From: Candidatus Parcubacteria bacterium
GTDB lineage: Bacteria > Patescibacteriota > Minisyncoccia > UBA6257 > 2-01-FULL-56-20
Direction: 5' to 3'
Assembly (NCBI GenBank): GCA_027424065.1
Contig: DAIBYH010000005.1
Span: 1 to 17,449 of the forward strand
DNA: 17,449 bases
Shown here: positions 1 to 8,113 of the stretch, piece after piece
Layout: each line of letters begins with the position of its first letter
How positions within the stretch are numbered: position 1 is the first letter of the stretch
Notes under the pieces: generated by a model
What the model was told of the DNA's origin: nothing
The model's database searches: none
What the model saw: the letters and a program-made list of their open reading frames with translations, nothing else
Made by a program: the position numbers and the translations under genes

Positions 1-1
1 C

Positions 2-1282
2 GCGCCAAATCCTGAGTGTGCATCAGGCCGCGCAGTGCTCGGCGATGAACCGCCCATGGGTCGGCATGGCCGCGACCGCCCGCTGGATGATGGTGCGGAG
101 GCTAACCATGAACTCGTCGAGTCGGCCCGAATCCAGCGCATCCGCCAGCGGAAGGGCCAGCAGCCCAAAGCACGACCGCAAAAACCCCATAACCAGAAAC
201 CGCAGCACCGGAAACGCGACGCCATCGATCTGATCCTTGATCGGTTCCCGGCAAGCGACGTCCGGATCGTAAGCCGCGATTTCAACCTCCGGGTCAAAGC
301 GGCATCCTGCGGCATCACCGCCGAGGACTACCAGCACGACAAGGCCGTGAAGTCCGAGGACGAGATCTACTCCGGCCTGATCACCATTCCGATCGCCTCC
401 CGAAACTTCCAGGAGTTCGCCCAACTGCTCTGCAAGAGCGCCCCGGGCGGAATAACACCTGAGGAGATCGACGGCCTCGCGGCGATCCCGAAGCTGATCC
501 CGAACCAATGCTGCGTTTTTCAAACGGACGAGAAGCAGAGCATCCTCGCGATCTTCAAAGATAACGATGATGCGCCGCGACTCGTCCATGTCCCGAAACC
601 GCGCCAGCAGAACGGACGCGGCATCGCACCCCGGAACATCGGCCAGGCGTTCGCGCTCGCCATGCTCCGCGATCCCAGCATCACGCTCGTCACGCTCTCA
701 GGGATCGCCGGCAGCGGTAAAACGCTGATGGCGCTCCTCGCAGGGATCGAGGCGGTCACTTCCGACGGCAGCCCCCAGGAGAACCTCCTGATCTACCGCC
801 CCAACGCGGAGATCGGGGAACGCATGGGATTCCTTCCGGGATCGATCGATGAAAAGTTCGAGCCCTGGAAGATCCCTGTCATCGACTCGCTGGAACTTCT
901 GTCCCGCGGCACCGAACTGGTGGCGCCGGGCACGAAGGCCCAGAAGCAGTTCAAGGTGAAAGACCTCCTCGGCTCGAAGATCAGCATTGAGCCGATCAAC
1001 TACATCCAGGGGCGCTCGCTCCACGGAAAGTACGTCATCGTGGACGAGACCCAGAACCTCCGCCCGAGCGACGTTACGGCGATCATCACCCGCGTGGGAA
1101 AAGGCACCAAGATCGTCCTCACGGGCGACGTCAAACAGATCGCGAACGACTACCTGGACACGGCAAGCAACGGGCTCACCCATGTCATCCAGAACATGCG
1201 CGGGGAACGCCTGTTCGGCCACATCACCCTGTGGGAATCCGAACGGTCGGAACTCGCCGAGCTCGCGGCAAAACGGTTGTGA
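2..1282 (+). CDS. PhoH-family ATPase with partial PIN domain (5' end cut by window)
   Basis: The frame is open to the left edge, so the true start lies outside; the first possible internal start is a GTG at 35. Numbered from that GTG, the Walker A motif GIAGSGKT is residues 223-230 and the Walker B-like YVIVDETQN is 333-341. The text between and after them (RPNAEIGERMGFLPG, NYIQGRSLHG, VLTGDVKQI, LFGHITLWESERSELAELA) follows the PhoH/YlaK family closely. Before it, DVRIVSRDFNLRVKAASCGI followed by AEDY matches the last strand and helix of the PIN nuclease domain of PIN-PhoH proteins. The stretch before that (about residues 25-65, rich in R, K, Q, H and P) does not resemble the usual PIN core, so this part may be divergent. 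The family role is an ATP-dependent RNA-acting enzyme, possibly helicase plus RNase; the cellular role is unclear. The usual DEAQN is DETQN here. ATPase identity is certain; the N-terminal half is less so. Confidence 0.9.
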   Translation, partial: APNPECASGRAVLGDEPPMGRHGRDRPLDDGAEANHELVESARIQRIRQRKGQQPKARPQKPHNQKPQHRKRDAIDLILDRFPASDVRIVSRDFNLRVKAASCGITAEDYQHDKAVKSEDEIYSGLITIPIASRNFQEFAQLLCKSAPGGITPEEIDGLAAIPKLIPNQCCVFQTDEKQSILAIFKDNDDAPRLVHVPKPRQQNGRGIAPRNIGQAFALAMLRDPSITLVTLSGIAGSGKTLMALLAGIEAVTSDGSPQENLLIYRPNAEIGERMGFLPGSIDEKFEPWKIPVIDSLELLSRGTELVAPGTKAQKQFKVKDLLGSKISIEPINYIQGRSLHGKYVIVDETQNLRPSDVTAIITRVGKGTKIVLTGDVKQIANDYLDTASNGLTHVIQNMRGERLFGHITLWESERSELAELAAKRL

Positions 1283-1307
1283 ACCTGCATTTTTGAAAGA
1301 CCTGAAA

Positions 1308-1335
1308 GGGCTCCGCATTGCGCGGAGCCCTTTTT
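1308..1335 (+). terminator. Intrinsic terminator after the PhoH gene
   Basis: A nine-base-pair stem GGGCTCCGC / GCGGAGCCC (1308-1316 / 1322-1330) with a five-base loop is followed by TTTTT. Three A's precede the stem, so on the minus strand it has only a short T-run and would be a weaker stop for mraY, which converges from the right. Confidence 0.85.
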
Positions 1336-1368
1336 CTTGCCGTCGTATCGGGACCCGATTCCGATGGA

Positions 1369-2421
1369 TCAGATGACGCGAGCGACGAAAAAGATCACGA
1401 GGCCGAGCGCAGAGAAGACCGCGGACACGATCCAGAAGCGCATCGTCACCTGGGACTCCGGCCAACCGAGCGCCTCGAAGTGATGGTGTATCGGCGCCGA
1501 CCGGAACACCTTCTTGTGGCGGATCCTCTTGGACGCGATCTGAATAATGACCGAGAGCGATTCGATCACGAGAATGACGGCGAAGAACGGGAGGAGGAGC
1601 GCCGTATTCGTAAGCATGGCCACGACGCCGATCGTAATGCCGAGCGACATGGAGCCGGTATCCCCCATCATGAACTTTGCCGGATAGATGTTGTTCCAGA
1701 GGAACGCGAGGAGCGCGCCGATCATGACGCCGCAGAATGCCGCGAGATCGTAGCGGTGCAGCGCAAAGGAAACGGCAACGAGCGCGAGGAACGTGAAGAG
1801 CGACACGCCGCCGAGAAGTCCGTCCAGGCCGTCGGTCTCGTTCGCCGAGAACGCTGATGCGAAAACGATGAAAATGAAAATGGGAATGTACCACAGCCCG
1901 ATATGGATGTCGCCGAAGAACGGAATATTCAGGGTGTCCCAGCCGAGCCGGAAGTAGAACCACCATGCGCCGATGAGCGCGAGCGCAACGTAGACGACCG
2001 ACTTGTAGCGGATCTTGAGCCCGCCGCCCGATGCGCCGCCGATGCGCAGCACGCCGAACCAGTCATCCACGAAACCGAGGATCGCCGCGATGGTCATGGC
2101 CGCAAGCGGCAGGTAGGTCTCGGGGCGGCTGATGAAATTGAAATAATGCCAGATCCCGTCAAAGAGAGCCCCCATGACGCCGAAAAAGAGCGCGAGGATC
2201 AGAACGGTCCCCCAGATAATGACGCCGGCCGCGGTCGGCACGCCTTCCTTGTTCTTGTGGAACTGATGGAAGACCGGCGCGGCGGCAGCTTCGCGCAGAT
2301 GCTTGCCGAATCGGTATTTCTTGAGAACGCGGAACCACGCCGGCGTGATGGCAAGAGCGACCAGGAACGAGATGGTGGTCAGGATGATGACGCGTACGGT
2401 TTCAGTTGAGATGGGATTCAT
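1369..2421 (-). CDS. mraY: Phospho-N-acetylmuramoyl-pentapeptide transferase MraY
   Basis: A 350-residue polytopic membrane enzyme that transfers phospho-MurNAc-pentapeptide from UDP to undecaprenyl phosphate, giving lipid I, the first membrane step of peptidoglycan synthesis. Family marks are all present: DD at 119-120 (LGFVDDWFG), NETDGLDG at 194-201, the PAKFMMGDTGS block with D254, and the IHHHFE histidine cluster at 311-316. About ten hydrophobic segments span the protein, and the length is normal. Its ATG overlaps the TGA of the upstream carboxypeptidase gene as ATGA, with no Shine-Dalgarno site, so translation is probably coupled. It is the last gene of the scpA-scpB-dacA-mraY block. 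Confidence 0.95.
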   Translation of the reverse strand: MNPISTETVRVIILTTISFLVALAITPAWFRVLKKYRFGKHLREAAAAPVFHQFHKNKEGVPTAAGVIIWGTVLILALFFGVMGALFDGIWHYFNFISRPETYLPLAAMTIAAILGFVDDWFGVLRIGGASGGGLKIRYKSVVYVALALIGAWWFYFRLGWDTLNIPFFGDIHIGLWYIPIFIFIVFASAFSANETDGLDGLLGGVSLFTFLALVAVSFALHRYDLAAFCGVMIGALLAFLWNNIYPAKFMMGDTGSMSLGITIGVVAMLTNTALLLPFFAVILVIESLSVIIQIASKRIRHKKVFRSAPIHHHFEALGWPESQVTMRFWIVSAVFSALGLVIFFVARVI

Positions 2422-3494
2422 GAAGTGAAGTTGGCGGTGAACCAGTGATACAGTTGTTCCATGGTGATGAAGCGCGACCAGTCGGTGGTGCCGAAGATGA
2501 CGACAAGGACCGGATGCCCGTTGTCCGAGAAGATGGACAGCAGGTTCCCGTCCGCCTGATCAGTATACCCTGTTTTGCCGCCGAGGAAATCCTGCTCTCC
2601 GGCAAACTGGTTGATGCTGCGCACCGTAACGGTGGTGCCGGAGTTCAGTTCGGTGACGGTCGTGACCGGCGTCCGCGTGATCGCAAGAAGCTGCGGATAA
2701 TCCGCGGAGATCTTCTGCATCAGCAGGATCAGGTCCTCCGGCGTTGACTGATCCCCTTCCGCGAGGCCGGAGGGATCAACGTAATGCGTATGCGTCATGC
2801 CCCAGGCCGCCGCGCGTGCATTCATTGCTGCAATGAACTGGCTCCGGCCATAGGTCGCGGCAAGAGCCTCCGCGGCGACATTGGATGACGGCATGAGGAG
2901 AAAATGCAAAAGATCCTCCACCGTGTAGATATCCCCCACGCGGAGCTGCTTCTCCTCAGGATAGGCGTCGAACTCCGCGGGCGTGATGGTCACCTTCTCT
3001 GAAAGATTCAGATTGTCGAAGACCAGGGTTGCGGTCATAAGCTTCGTAAGCGAAGCAAGCGGCCAGCGGCTCGCGGAATCCTTCCCCATCATGACGGCGC
3101 CGGTCGAAAGATCCGCGATCAAAGCTTCTCTGACCGCCACGTCCGGCGGCGGCACCGAACCGACGTGCGTAAAGGAGGAGTTTGCCACCGGTCCGAGCGG
3201 AGCCACGTAGATCGTATCCGTAGCGGCCGCCACGGGTGACCCGCCGGCGATCGCGCCGGCGCTCGCCGAGCCGCTCTGCGCCGGGGCCGCCGGAGACGAC
3301 GTTGCGGATCCGCCGACATTCACGAGCGAGAGCGCAGGAAGCACGAACTGCGGAATGCTGCTGCTCGCAATCGGAGAAGTTCCCGTTGCATCGCTCATGG
3401 CGATCGAATAGAGGCGCGGATACGCCCAGCGCGACAGAAGAGCAACGACCACGATCGCACAAGCAAACGCTATTTTTGCGGAATAGTTCTTCAT
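2418..3494 (-). CDS. dacA: D-alanyl-D-alanine carboxypeptidase (peptidase S11, DacA/PBP5 type)
   Basis: A serine DD-peptidase that trims the terminal D-Ala of peptidoglycan stem peptides outside the membrane. From the ATG at 3494 the protein has 358 residues. Residues 6-24 form a signal anchor, followed by a low-complexity Ala/Ser/Pro linker (about 60-100). The catalytic motifs are SLTK (148-151, nucleophile Ser148), SSN (203-205) and KTG (307-309). A GTG at 3530 would add 12 residues (MAAAGKGTLFIK); I prefer the ATG because the added residues precede an already complete signal anchor. The gene lies 48 bases after scpB and overlaps mraY by four bases. The family call is firm; the exact gene name is by similarity only. 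Confidence 0.9.
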   Translation of the reverse strand: MKNYSAKIAFACAIVVVALLSRWAYPRLYSIAMSDATGTSPIASSSIPQFVLPALSLVNVGGSATSSPAAPAQSGSASAGAIAGGSPVAAATDTIYVAPLGPVANSSFTHVGSVPPPDVAVREALIADLSTGAVMMGKDSASRWPLASLTKLMTATLVFDNLNLSEKVTITPAEFDAYPEEKQLRVGDIYTVEDLLHFLLMPSSNVAAEALAATYGRSQFIAAMNARAAAWGMTHTHYVDPSGLAEGDQSTPEDLILLMQKISADYPQLLAITRTPVTTVTELNSGTTVTVRSINQFAGEQDFLGGKTGYTDQADGNLLSIFSDNGHPVLVVIFGTTDWSRFITMEQLYHWFTANFTS

Positions 3495-3542
3495 CTTAAT
3501 AAAAAGGGTTCCCTTCCCGGCCGCAGCCACGAAAAAAGGACC

Positions 3543-4145
3543 CTACGCCTGCGACGGAACAGCTCCGGGCGCCGGTCCCTCGCTCGTCGCGGGCGCTTCG
3601 GCGCCCGACGACTCAAAAACCTTCAACAGTTCCTGGAATTTTTCGAAATCGGGAAGGTCTTCCTTCTGTTGTATACCCAAATGCTTCATCGCGTCAAAAG
3701 TGAGGCGGTACAGCGGATTTGATGCGCGCTCCGGGTCGGGAAAACGCTCCACGAGGCCCCGGATCGCAAGACTCCGCAAGATCATGGACGAGTTCACGCC
3801 GCGCAGATATTCGATGCGCGTCCGGGAAATGGGACCGAGATAGGCAACGATGGAAAGCGTCTCCAGGCTCGCGGGCGAAAGATCTTCGGTCAGCTCTTCT
3901 TTTACGAACCCCTCAAGGATCGGATTCCATTCCGGCTTTGTCGCGAGCTGGACCTTTTCGCGGTCAGCGATGATCTCGAGGCCGCGGCCCGGCTCTGCGA
4001 GGCGCGCGGAGAGTTCCCGAACCAACCCTTCGGCGTCCTCCTTCGAGACGCCAAGAACCGACGCGACCTTCTGGTATGCAATCGGTTCGCCATGGATGAA
4101 AAGCAGCGCTTCCAGGGCCGCGATATTCTTGTCGTGATCAGGCAT
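3543..4145 (-). CDS. scpB: Segregation and condensation protein ScpB
   Basis: A 200-residue partner of ScpA and SMC in the condensin-like complex that compacts and helps segregate the chromosome. The N-terminal winged-helix text (ALEALLFIHGEPIAYQKVA) and the second winged helix (SLETLSIVAYLGPISRTRIEYLRGVNSS) are typical of the family. The C-terminal tail after about residue 180 is Ala/Pro/Glu-rich and probably disordered. The start ATG overlaps the end of scpA by eight bases and has no visible Shine-Dalgarno site, which suggests coupled translation. No smc gene is in the window. Confidence 0.94.
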   Translation of the reverse strand: MPDHDKNIAALEALLFIHGEPIAYQKVASVLGVSKEDAEGLVRELSARLAEPGRGLEIIADREKVQLATKPEWNPILEGFVKEELTEDLSPASLETLSIVAYLGPISRTRIEYLRGVNSSMILRSLAIRGLVERFPDPERASNPLYRLTFDAMKHLGIQQKEDLPDFEKFQELLKVFESSGAEAPATSEGPAPGAVPSQA

Positions 4146-4926
4146 GGGTTTCCGTTTCGTTCGAGGCGGTACGCTTTTCGACCATTATATCAGAAAAGAC
4201 GTCTTCCTGCCGTATCCGCACGCGCTCGTCGCGGGCAAGATAGAGCACCGCGAGGAATAAAAGAATGGTGTCGGCGCGGGAAGCATCCGCGGAGCGCGGC
4301 GAGATCCGCAGATTTCCCTCCTGCTCGATCCGCGACGTCACCTCTGCGATCTTTTCCTCAAGCGTTACGATCTTTTCCCGGATCGTCTGGGTTTCAAGTT
4401 CGTAGGTCTTGATGGACTCAAGGATCCGGTCCAGCGATCCGGCAAGGGCCGCTGCCGATACATTGCTCCCGGGATAGAAAATGGCTCCCGCAGCGCGGCT
4501 GCGCCCCGCAAGATACGGACGGCTGTAGGCGCGGTGGCTCTCCCGCCACAGTCTCGCAATGACCCGAAGCGCCGGACGCAGCGAACGGTAGATCTTGAGC
4601 CGGTCTTCCAGGTCGCGGATCTCGGCCTCCTCTTCCTCGTCGAGCATGAGTCCCGGCAGGAGAATCTTCGATTTTAGAAAGATGAGCTTGCTCGCCACGA
4701 CGATGAAGTCCGCCAACATGCGGAGATCCTCCCGGAACGCGGCAGCAAGGCCTTCGGCCTCTCCGCCGCCCTGCGCCACGGCCTTCATCTTCTCCACGTA
4801 CCGGAGAAAATCCTCAGTGACCTCCGCCATGCTCACCTCGCTCACGTCCATCTTCTGCGCCTCGATGAGCTCGAGCAGTTTCTCGAGCGGGCCCGTGAAC
4901 TTTTCCGTTTGCAGTTCGTACGCCAT
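4138..4926 (-). CDS. scpA: Segregation and condensation protein ScpA (kleisin)
   Basis: A 262-residue kleisin that bridges SMC heads and binds ScpB. It begins MAYELQTEKFTGPLEKLLEL, the standard ScpA opening; FTGPLEKLLELIEAQKMDVSEVSMAEVTEDFL forms the N-terminal SMC-neck-binding helices, and the C-terminal winged helix ends around FLAVLYLARDERVRIRQEDVFSDI. The frame stays open far upstream over the antisense of dnaX, but homology starts exactly at the ATG at 4926. It is the first gene of a four-gene minus-strand block and lies divergent from dnaX with a 93-base gap. Confidence 0.93.
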   Translation of the reverse strand: MAYELQTEKFTGPLEKLLELIEAQKMDVSEVSMAEVTEDFLRYVEKMKAVAQGGGEAEGLAAAFREDLRMLADFIVVASKLIFLKSKILLPGLMLDEEEEAEIRDLEDRLKIYRSLRPALRVIARLWRESHRAYSRPYLAGRSRAAGAIFYPGSNVSAAALAGSLDRILESIKTYELETQTIREKIVTLEEKIAEVTSRIEQEGNLRISPRSADASRADTILLFLAVLYLARDERVRIRQEDVFSDIMVEKRTASNETETHA

Positions 4927-4942
4927 GGTAAAGCTTATCCGT

Positions 4943-4948
4943 ATCATA
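4943..4948 (-). promoter_or_regulatory. Candidate -10 box for the scpA block
   Basis: On the minus strand TATGAT lies 16 bases before the scpA ATG, in the 93-base gap to divergent dnaX. I see no good -35. A 5' leader of only about ten bases would follow. Confidence 0.4.
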
Positions 4949-4984
4949 CCCGAAAGCCGTGCCGCCCGCGACCCCTCTGGCCGA

Positions 4985-5013
4985 TGGACTAATTTCCCCG
5001 GCAGCTCTAAAAT
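4985..5013 (+). promoter_or_regulatory. Candidate dnaX promoter, predicted leaderless
   Basis: TGGACT (4985-4990, four of six matches to TTGACA), a 17-base spacer, then TAAAAT (5008-5013). The ATG follows only six bases after the -10, so the expected transcript start falls at or next to the start codon. There is no Shine-Dalgarno site. Confidence 0.5.
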
Positions 5014-5019
5014 CTCAGT

Positions 5020-6138
5020 ATGGCACAGGCCCTCTACCGCAAATACCGCTCCAAGAAACTGGAGGATCTCCTGGAACAGGAGACGACGGTCCATATTCTC
5101 AAAAACGCCGCAAAGAACGGCCGTCTCGGGCAAGCCTATATATTTTACGGGCCCCGCGGCACGGGAAAGACCTCGACCGCCCGCCTCCTTGCCAAGCTGT
5201 TGAACTGCGAAAAGCGCCGCACCGATCCTGAATTCGCGAAACTCGGCGAACCCTGCAATGCCTGCGCCGCATGCCGTGAAGTGGACGCGCAGAATTCCTT
5301 CGATGTCATGGAGATCGACGCCGCCTCCAATCGCGGCATCGATGAGATCCGCAATCTGAAGGAGAGCATCCGCACCGCTCCGGCATCCGGCGGGTCCAAG
5401 GTCTACATCATCGATGAAGCGCACATGCTCACCGGCGCAGCATGGAATGCGCTCCTTAAAACCCTGGAAGAACCGCCGCGGCATGCCGTCATCGTTCTTG
5501 CAACGACGGAATATGAAAAACTTCCGCCAACCATCACTTCCCGCGCGCAGCGATTCGCCTTCAAAAAAGTTTCCAAGGGTGCGATCGTTAAAAAGCTTTC
5601 GGAAGAAGCGAAGGCCGAGCGCATCAAGATCGAAGAACCCGCGCTCGAGCTCATTGCCGCAATCGCGGAAGGCAGCGTCCGCGATGCGGAATCCCTCCTG
5701 GACCAGATCTCCTCGCTCGGCGGATCCATCACGCTCGCGGACGTCGAACGCATCACGGGCCGCACCGGCCTTGCGAAGGTCGCTTCGCTCGCGGAACTTA
5801 TCGTCCACGGCGACCTCGCGGGATCCATCGCCGCGCTCTCGGCGCTTGCGGACGAGGGCGGCAATCCGGTTCAATTTACGAAAGACCTCATTCACTACCT
5901 CCGCAGAATGCTCTCCCTAAAGCTCAATCCCGGACTTGCGGCCGCATTTGAACGCGACCTTACCAAAGAAGAGGTTGCGTCCCTCAAAAAGATCTCCGAC
6001 GGCGCGGACGCCGCCTTCCTCATCGCCCTCGAAAAAGCACTGATCCGCGCTTATTCGGAAATGCGCTATTCCCCTTTCGCCGCGATCCCGCTCGAGATCG
6101 CACTCGCCGAAATGCTTGCGCCGCGCGCAGCATCGTAA
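5020..6138 (+). CDS. dnaX: DNA polymerase III clamp-loader subunit DnaX (gamma-like, tau-less)
   Basis: The 372-residue AAA+ motor subunit of the clamp loader. Walker A is GPRGTGKT (44-51); the zinc-binding cysteines are C63, C79, C82 and C85; Walker B is YIIDEAH (129-135); LATTE is the sensor-1 block; and SRAQRF (174-179) is the SRC-like motif with arginine finger R175 kept and the usual Cys changed to Ala. The chain ends after the domain III collar (AEMLAPRAAS), so it lacks the tau-specific C-terminal domains that bind helicase and polymerase in E. coli. It heads a three-gene plus-strand run with gaps of five and six bases to the next genes. Confidence 0.95.
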   Translation: MAQALYRKYRSKKLEDLLEQETTVHILKNAAKNGRLGQAYIFYGPRGTGKTSTARLLAKLLNCEKRRTDPEFAKLGEPCNACAACREVDAQNSFDVMEIDAASNRGIDEIRNLKESIRTAPASGGSKVYIIDEAHMLTGAAWNALLKTLEEPPRHAVIVLATTEYEKLPPTITSRAQRFAFKKVSKGAIVKKLSEEAKAERIKIEEPALELIAAIAEGSVRDAESLLDQISSLGGSITLADVERITGRTGLAKVASLAELIVHGDLAGSIAALSALADEGGNPVQFTKDLIHYLRRMLSLKLNPGLAAAFERDLTKEEVASLKKISDGADAAFLIALEKALIRAYSEMRYSPFAAIPLEIALAEMLAPRAAS

Positions 6139-6143
6139 TCGCC

Positions 6144-6572
6144 ATGCCCCACAGCCGCCGCCCCGACCAGGAACGGAAGATCATCGACTGGATCATCGCC
6201 GGTCTCGGCATTCTGCTTGCGCTTCTTCTCTTCGTTCTCCTTTTGCAATATGAATCTTTGCGGCAGGACGAGGCGATCCGTGCGCGGACAGAATGGTTCG
6301 TGAACGCATTCCGCGACCGGACCGGATCCGCGACCGCCAGCGCCGCGACGATCCAGAGCTGGATGACCTTCGACTACCTCGATCGCGCATTCGGCCTTCC
6401 GCAAACCTATCTGCAGGAACGGCTCGCCATCACCGACCCGCGCTATCCGAAACTGACCATCGGCGAATTCGCCGAGGATAATCATGCCGCGGCATCGTCG
6501 ACGCTCAACGCGGTCCGCGCGGCGGTCGAAGCGTACCTGTCCGCTCCCCCGTCCGCCGCATCGTCCACCTGA
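6144..6572 (+). CDS. Hypothetical single-TM protein
   Basis: I do not recognise this 142-residue protein. A basic N-terminus (PHSRRPDQERK) precedes one transmembrane segment (about 14-34, rich in Leu, Ile and Val), so the soluble part is probably outside the cytoplasm. That part holds a conserved-looking helical stretch (SWMTFDYLDRAFGLPQTYLQ, then a region ending RYPKLTIGEFAED), followed by an Ala/Ser/Pro-rich tail. It sits five bases after dnaX and six bases before the DedA gene, without Shine-Dalgarno sites, so it is probably co-transcribed with both. The middle region could be a small helical interaction domain; function is unknown. Confidence 0.75.
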   Translation: MPHSRRPDQERKIIDWIIAGLGILLALLLFVLLLQYESLRQDEAIRARTEWFVNAFRDRTGSATASAATIQSWMTFDYLDRAFGLPQTYLQERLAITDPRYPKLTIGEFAEDNHAAASSTLNAVRAAVEAYLSAPPSAASST

Positions 6573-6578
6573 GCCGCC

Positions 6579-7196
6579 ATGAGCATCCTTTCCGCGCTCC
6601 TCACCTGGCTGCTGCTCTATAAATACGTCGCCCTGTTCGCCATCGTCTATGCCGGATCGGCGCTCCTTCCGCTGCCGGTGAACGCGGCGCTCCTCGCAGT
6701 CGGCGCCTTCTCGGGCGAACACTATTTCAACTTCTGGATATCGCTTGTCGTCGCGGTCGCCGCAAACTGCGCCGGCGACCTCACGGCATACCTTGTCACG
6801 CGCCACTGGGGCGAAAAGGTGACGCATGCGCTCCGCCTGGACCGGTTCCGTTTCTTCGGCTATCTCGGCGAAGAGCTCCGGAACGATGCCGCGATCACCG
6901 TCTTCCTGACCCGCCAGGCCGGATATCTGAGCAACATCTCCAATTTCCTCGCCGGACTCGTCGAAGTTCCCTTTCTGACCTTTTTCTTTTTCGATCTCGT
7001 GGGAAATCTCGTGGAGCCGCCGACGGCCCTCACGATCGGCTACGTCTTCGGAAGTTATTGGAGCAATTTTTCACTCCCCTTCGACGTCGCAACCGGCATC
7101 ATTGCCGTCGCTGTCATCATCTTCGTCCTTGCCCGCATTTCCCGAAGCATCGCCCGAAAATACGATCCGCCGCAGAGCGGCGCCGGACAAAGCTAG
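6579..7196 (+). CDS. DedA/VTT-domain membrane protein
   Basis: A 205-residue integral membrane protein of the DedA/SNARE-associated (VTT) family, whose characterised members act as lipid scramblases or flippases, including for undecaprenyl phosphate. Family text includes the early SALLPLPVNAALLAVGAF segment, VAANCAGDLTAYLVTRHWGE, and the FLTRQAGYLSNISNFLAG block with the conserved Arg before the re-entrant loop, then FFFFDLVGNLVEPPTALTIGYVFG. Five to six hydrophobic segments are visible. It is the last gene of the dnaX run; its TAG overlaps the TAG of convergent folD in the four bases CTAG. Confidence 0.85.
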   Translation: MSILSALLTWLLLYKYVALFAIVYAGSALLPLPVNAALLAVGAFSGEHYFNFWISLVVAVAANCAGDLTAYLVTRHWGEKVTHALRLDRFRFFGYLGEELRNDAAITVFLTRQAGYLSNISNFLAGLVEVPFLTFFFFDLVGNLVEPPTALTIGYVFGSYWSNFSLPFDVATGIIAVAVIIFVLARISRSIARKYDPPQSGAGQS

Positions 7197-8017
7197 GCGT
7201 TCAAGCGGTAGAAATTCTCGAAAAGCTTCGCCACGAGGATCGGCCCGGTTCCGCCGGGCGTCGGCGTATACCAGCTGCCCGCACGGGTGCGCATGCCGCC
7301 GTCCGCGAGCGTCCGGACATCAAAGTCGCCGGAATATTTTCCGTCGATCGTCCCGTAGCCGAAATCAATGACGCCCACTTTTTCCTTCAAAAGATCCGGG
7401 GAAACGAGTCCCGCGCGGCCCGTACCGAGGACCACGATATCGGCATGGCACAGCAGGCCGATATCGCTCGTCCGGCGCAAAAGGATCGTCTGTTTTGCGC
7501 GGCGCATGATCCAATTCGCGATCGGCCGCCCCACGAGGAGCCCGAGACCGACGATGGCGACGGCATGTTCCGCCGGAACGATCCGGCGCTCCGCGAAGAT
7601 CTCTTCCATGACGCCGACCGCCGGCGGCAGCACGGCGCTCCGGCCGACATAGAACGAACCGAGCGCGCGCTCGCCGAGAACATCCACGTCCTTCTCGGGC
7701 GGCACCGCATTCAGGATGTAGTGAGGATTCAGATGATCGGGCAGCGGCAGCTGCACGATGACGCCGCCGCAGGTTTTATGCTCGGCGATCTTTCCGACCT
7801 CCCGCCGCAGCTCGTCATTCTTGATGGTTACGGGAAAACGGTAGAGGCGGAAATCCACACCGAGTTGGCGCGCGATCTTCTCCTTCTGCGCGAGAAAACT
7901 GACCGAGCTCGCATCATCGCCCACGAGCACGGCGCCGAAGAACTTCTTCGGAACCGGAAGCGGGGCGAGACGGCCGAGGATCGCCGCCGCGATCTTTTTT
8001 CCATCCAGTATTTCCAT
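7193..8017 (-). CDS. folD: Bifunctional methylenetetrahydrofolate dehydrogenase/cyclohydrolase FolD
   Basis: A 274-residue cytosolic enzyme interconverting 5,10-methylene-, methenyl- and 10-formyl-tetrahydrofolate with NADP. Visible signatures: the catalytic Lys in SFLAQKEKIARQLG (K45), GGVIVQLPLP (84-93), PPEKDVDVLG, the dinucleotide-binding VGLGLLVGRP, and near the end PTPGGTGPILVAKLFEN. The Tyr that normally lies four residues before the catalytic Lys (Tyr50 in E. coli) is Phe41 here. The protein is slightly shorter than usual. The ATG at 8017 is supported by homology (MEILDGKKIA) and by a -10 box six bases upstream. It is downstream of panD but separated from it by a strong terminator, so it is an independent unit. 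With glyA it forms the one-carbon folate step. Confidence 0.94.
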   Translation of the reverse strand: MEILDGKKIAAAILGRLAPLPVPKKFFGAVLVGDDASSVSFLAQKEKIARQLGVDFRLYRFPVTIKNDELRREVGKIAEHKTCGGVIVQLPLPDHLNPHYILNAVPPEKDVDVLGERALGSFYVGRSAVLPPAVGVMEEIFAERRIVPAEHAVAIVGLGLLVGRPIANWIMRRAKQTILLRRTSDIGLLCHADIVVLGTGRAGLVSPDLLKEKVGVIDFGYGTIDGKYSGDFDVRTLADGGMRTRAGSWYTPTPGGTGPILVAKLFENFYRLNA

Positions 8018-8023
8018 GGTTCC

Positions 8024-8029
8024 ATTGTA
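8024..8029 (-). promoter_or_regulatory. Candidate folD -10 box, predicted leaderless
   Basis: On the minus strand TACAAT is followed by six bases (GGAACC) and the folD ATG. The -35 would fall on the T-run of the panD terminator (TTTTCT), a weak match. There is no Shine-Dalgarno site. Confidence 0.5.
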
Positions 8030-8045
8030 ACACTCCGGAAACGGC

Positions 8046-8087
8046 AAGAAAAAGCCGCCCGGCAGGATGAATTCCTGTTCGGGCGGC
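8046..8087 (-). terminator. Intrinsic terminator after panD
   Basis: On the minus strand an eight-base-pair stem GCCGCCCG / CGGGCGGC (8080-8087 / 8054-8061) with an inner CAGGA / TCCTG pairing around ATTCA is followed by TTTTTCTT. It separates panD from folD. Confidence 0.85.
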
Positions 8088-8113
8088 AAGGGGGTTGGGG
8101 CGCGTCGCGCGGG

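Noticed and set aside
698..1966. 422-codon minus-strand frame over PhoH and mraY
   Set aside because: Arg/Asp/His-rich shadow of two well-identified genes; no domain text.
5563..5569. DnaX programmed frameshift at an A-run followed by G
   Set aside because: The frame continues normally to a gamma-length end and there is no tau domain whose loss would need a frameshift; the run alone is not evidence.
4927..5895. Long minus-strand extension of scpA, antisense to dnaX
   Set aside because: ScpA homology starts exactly at the ATG at 4926; the extension mirrors dnaX codons in a GC-rich context.
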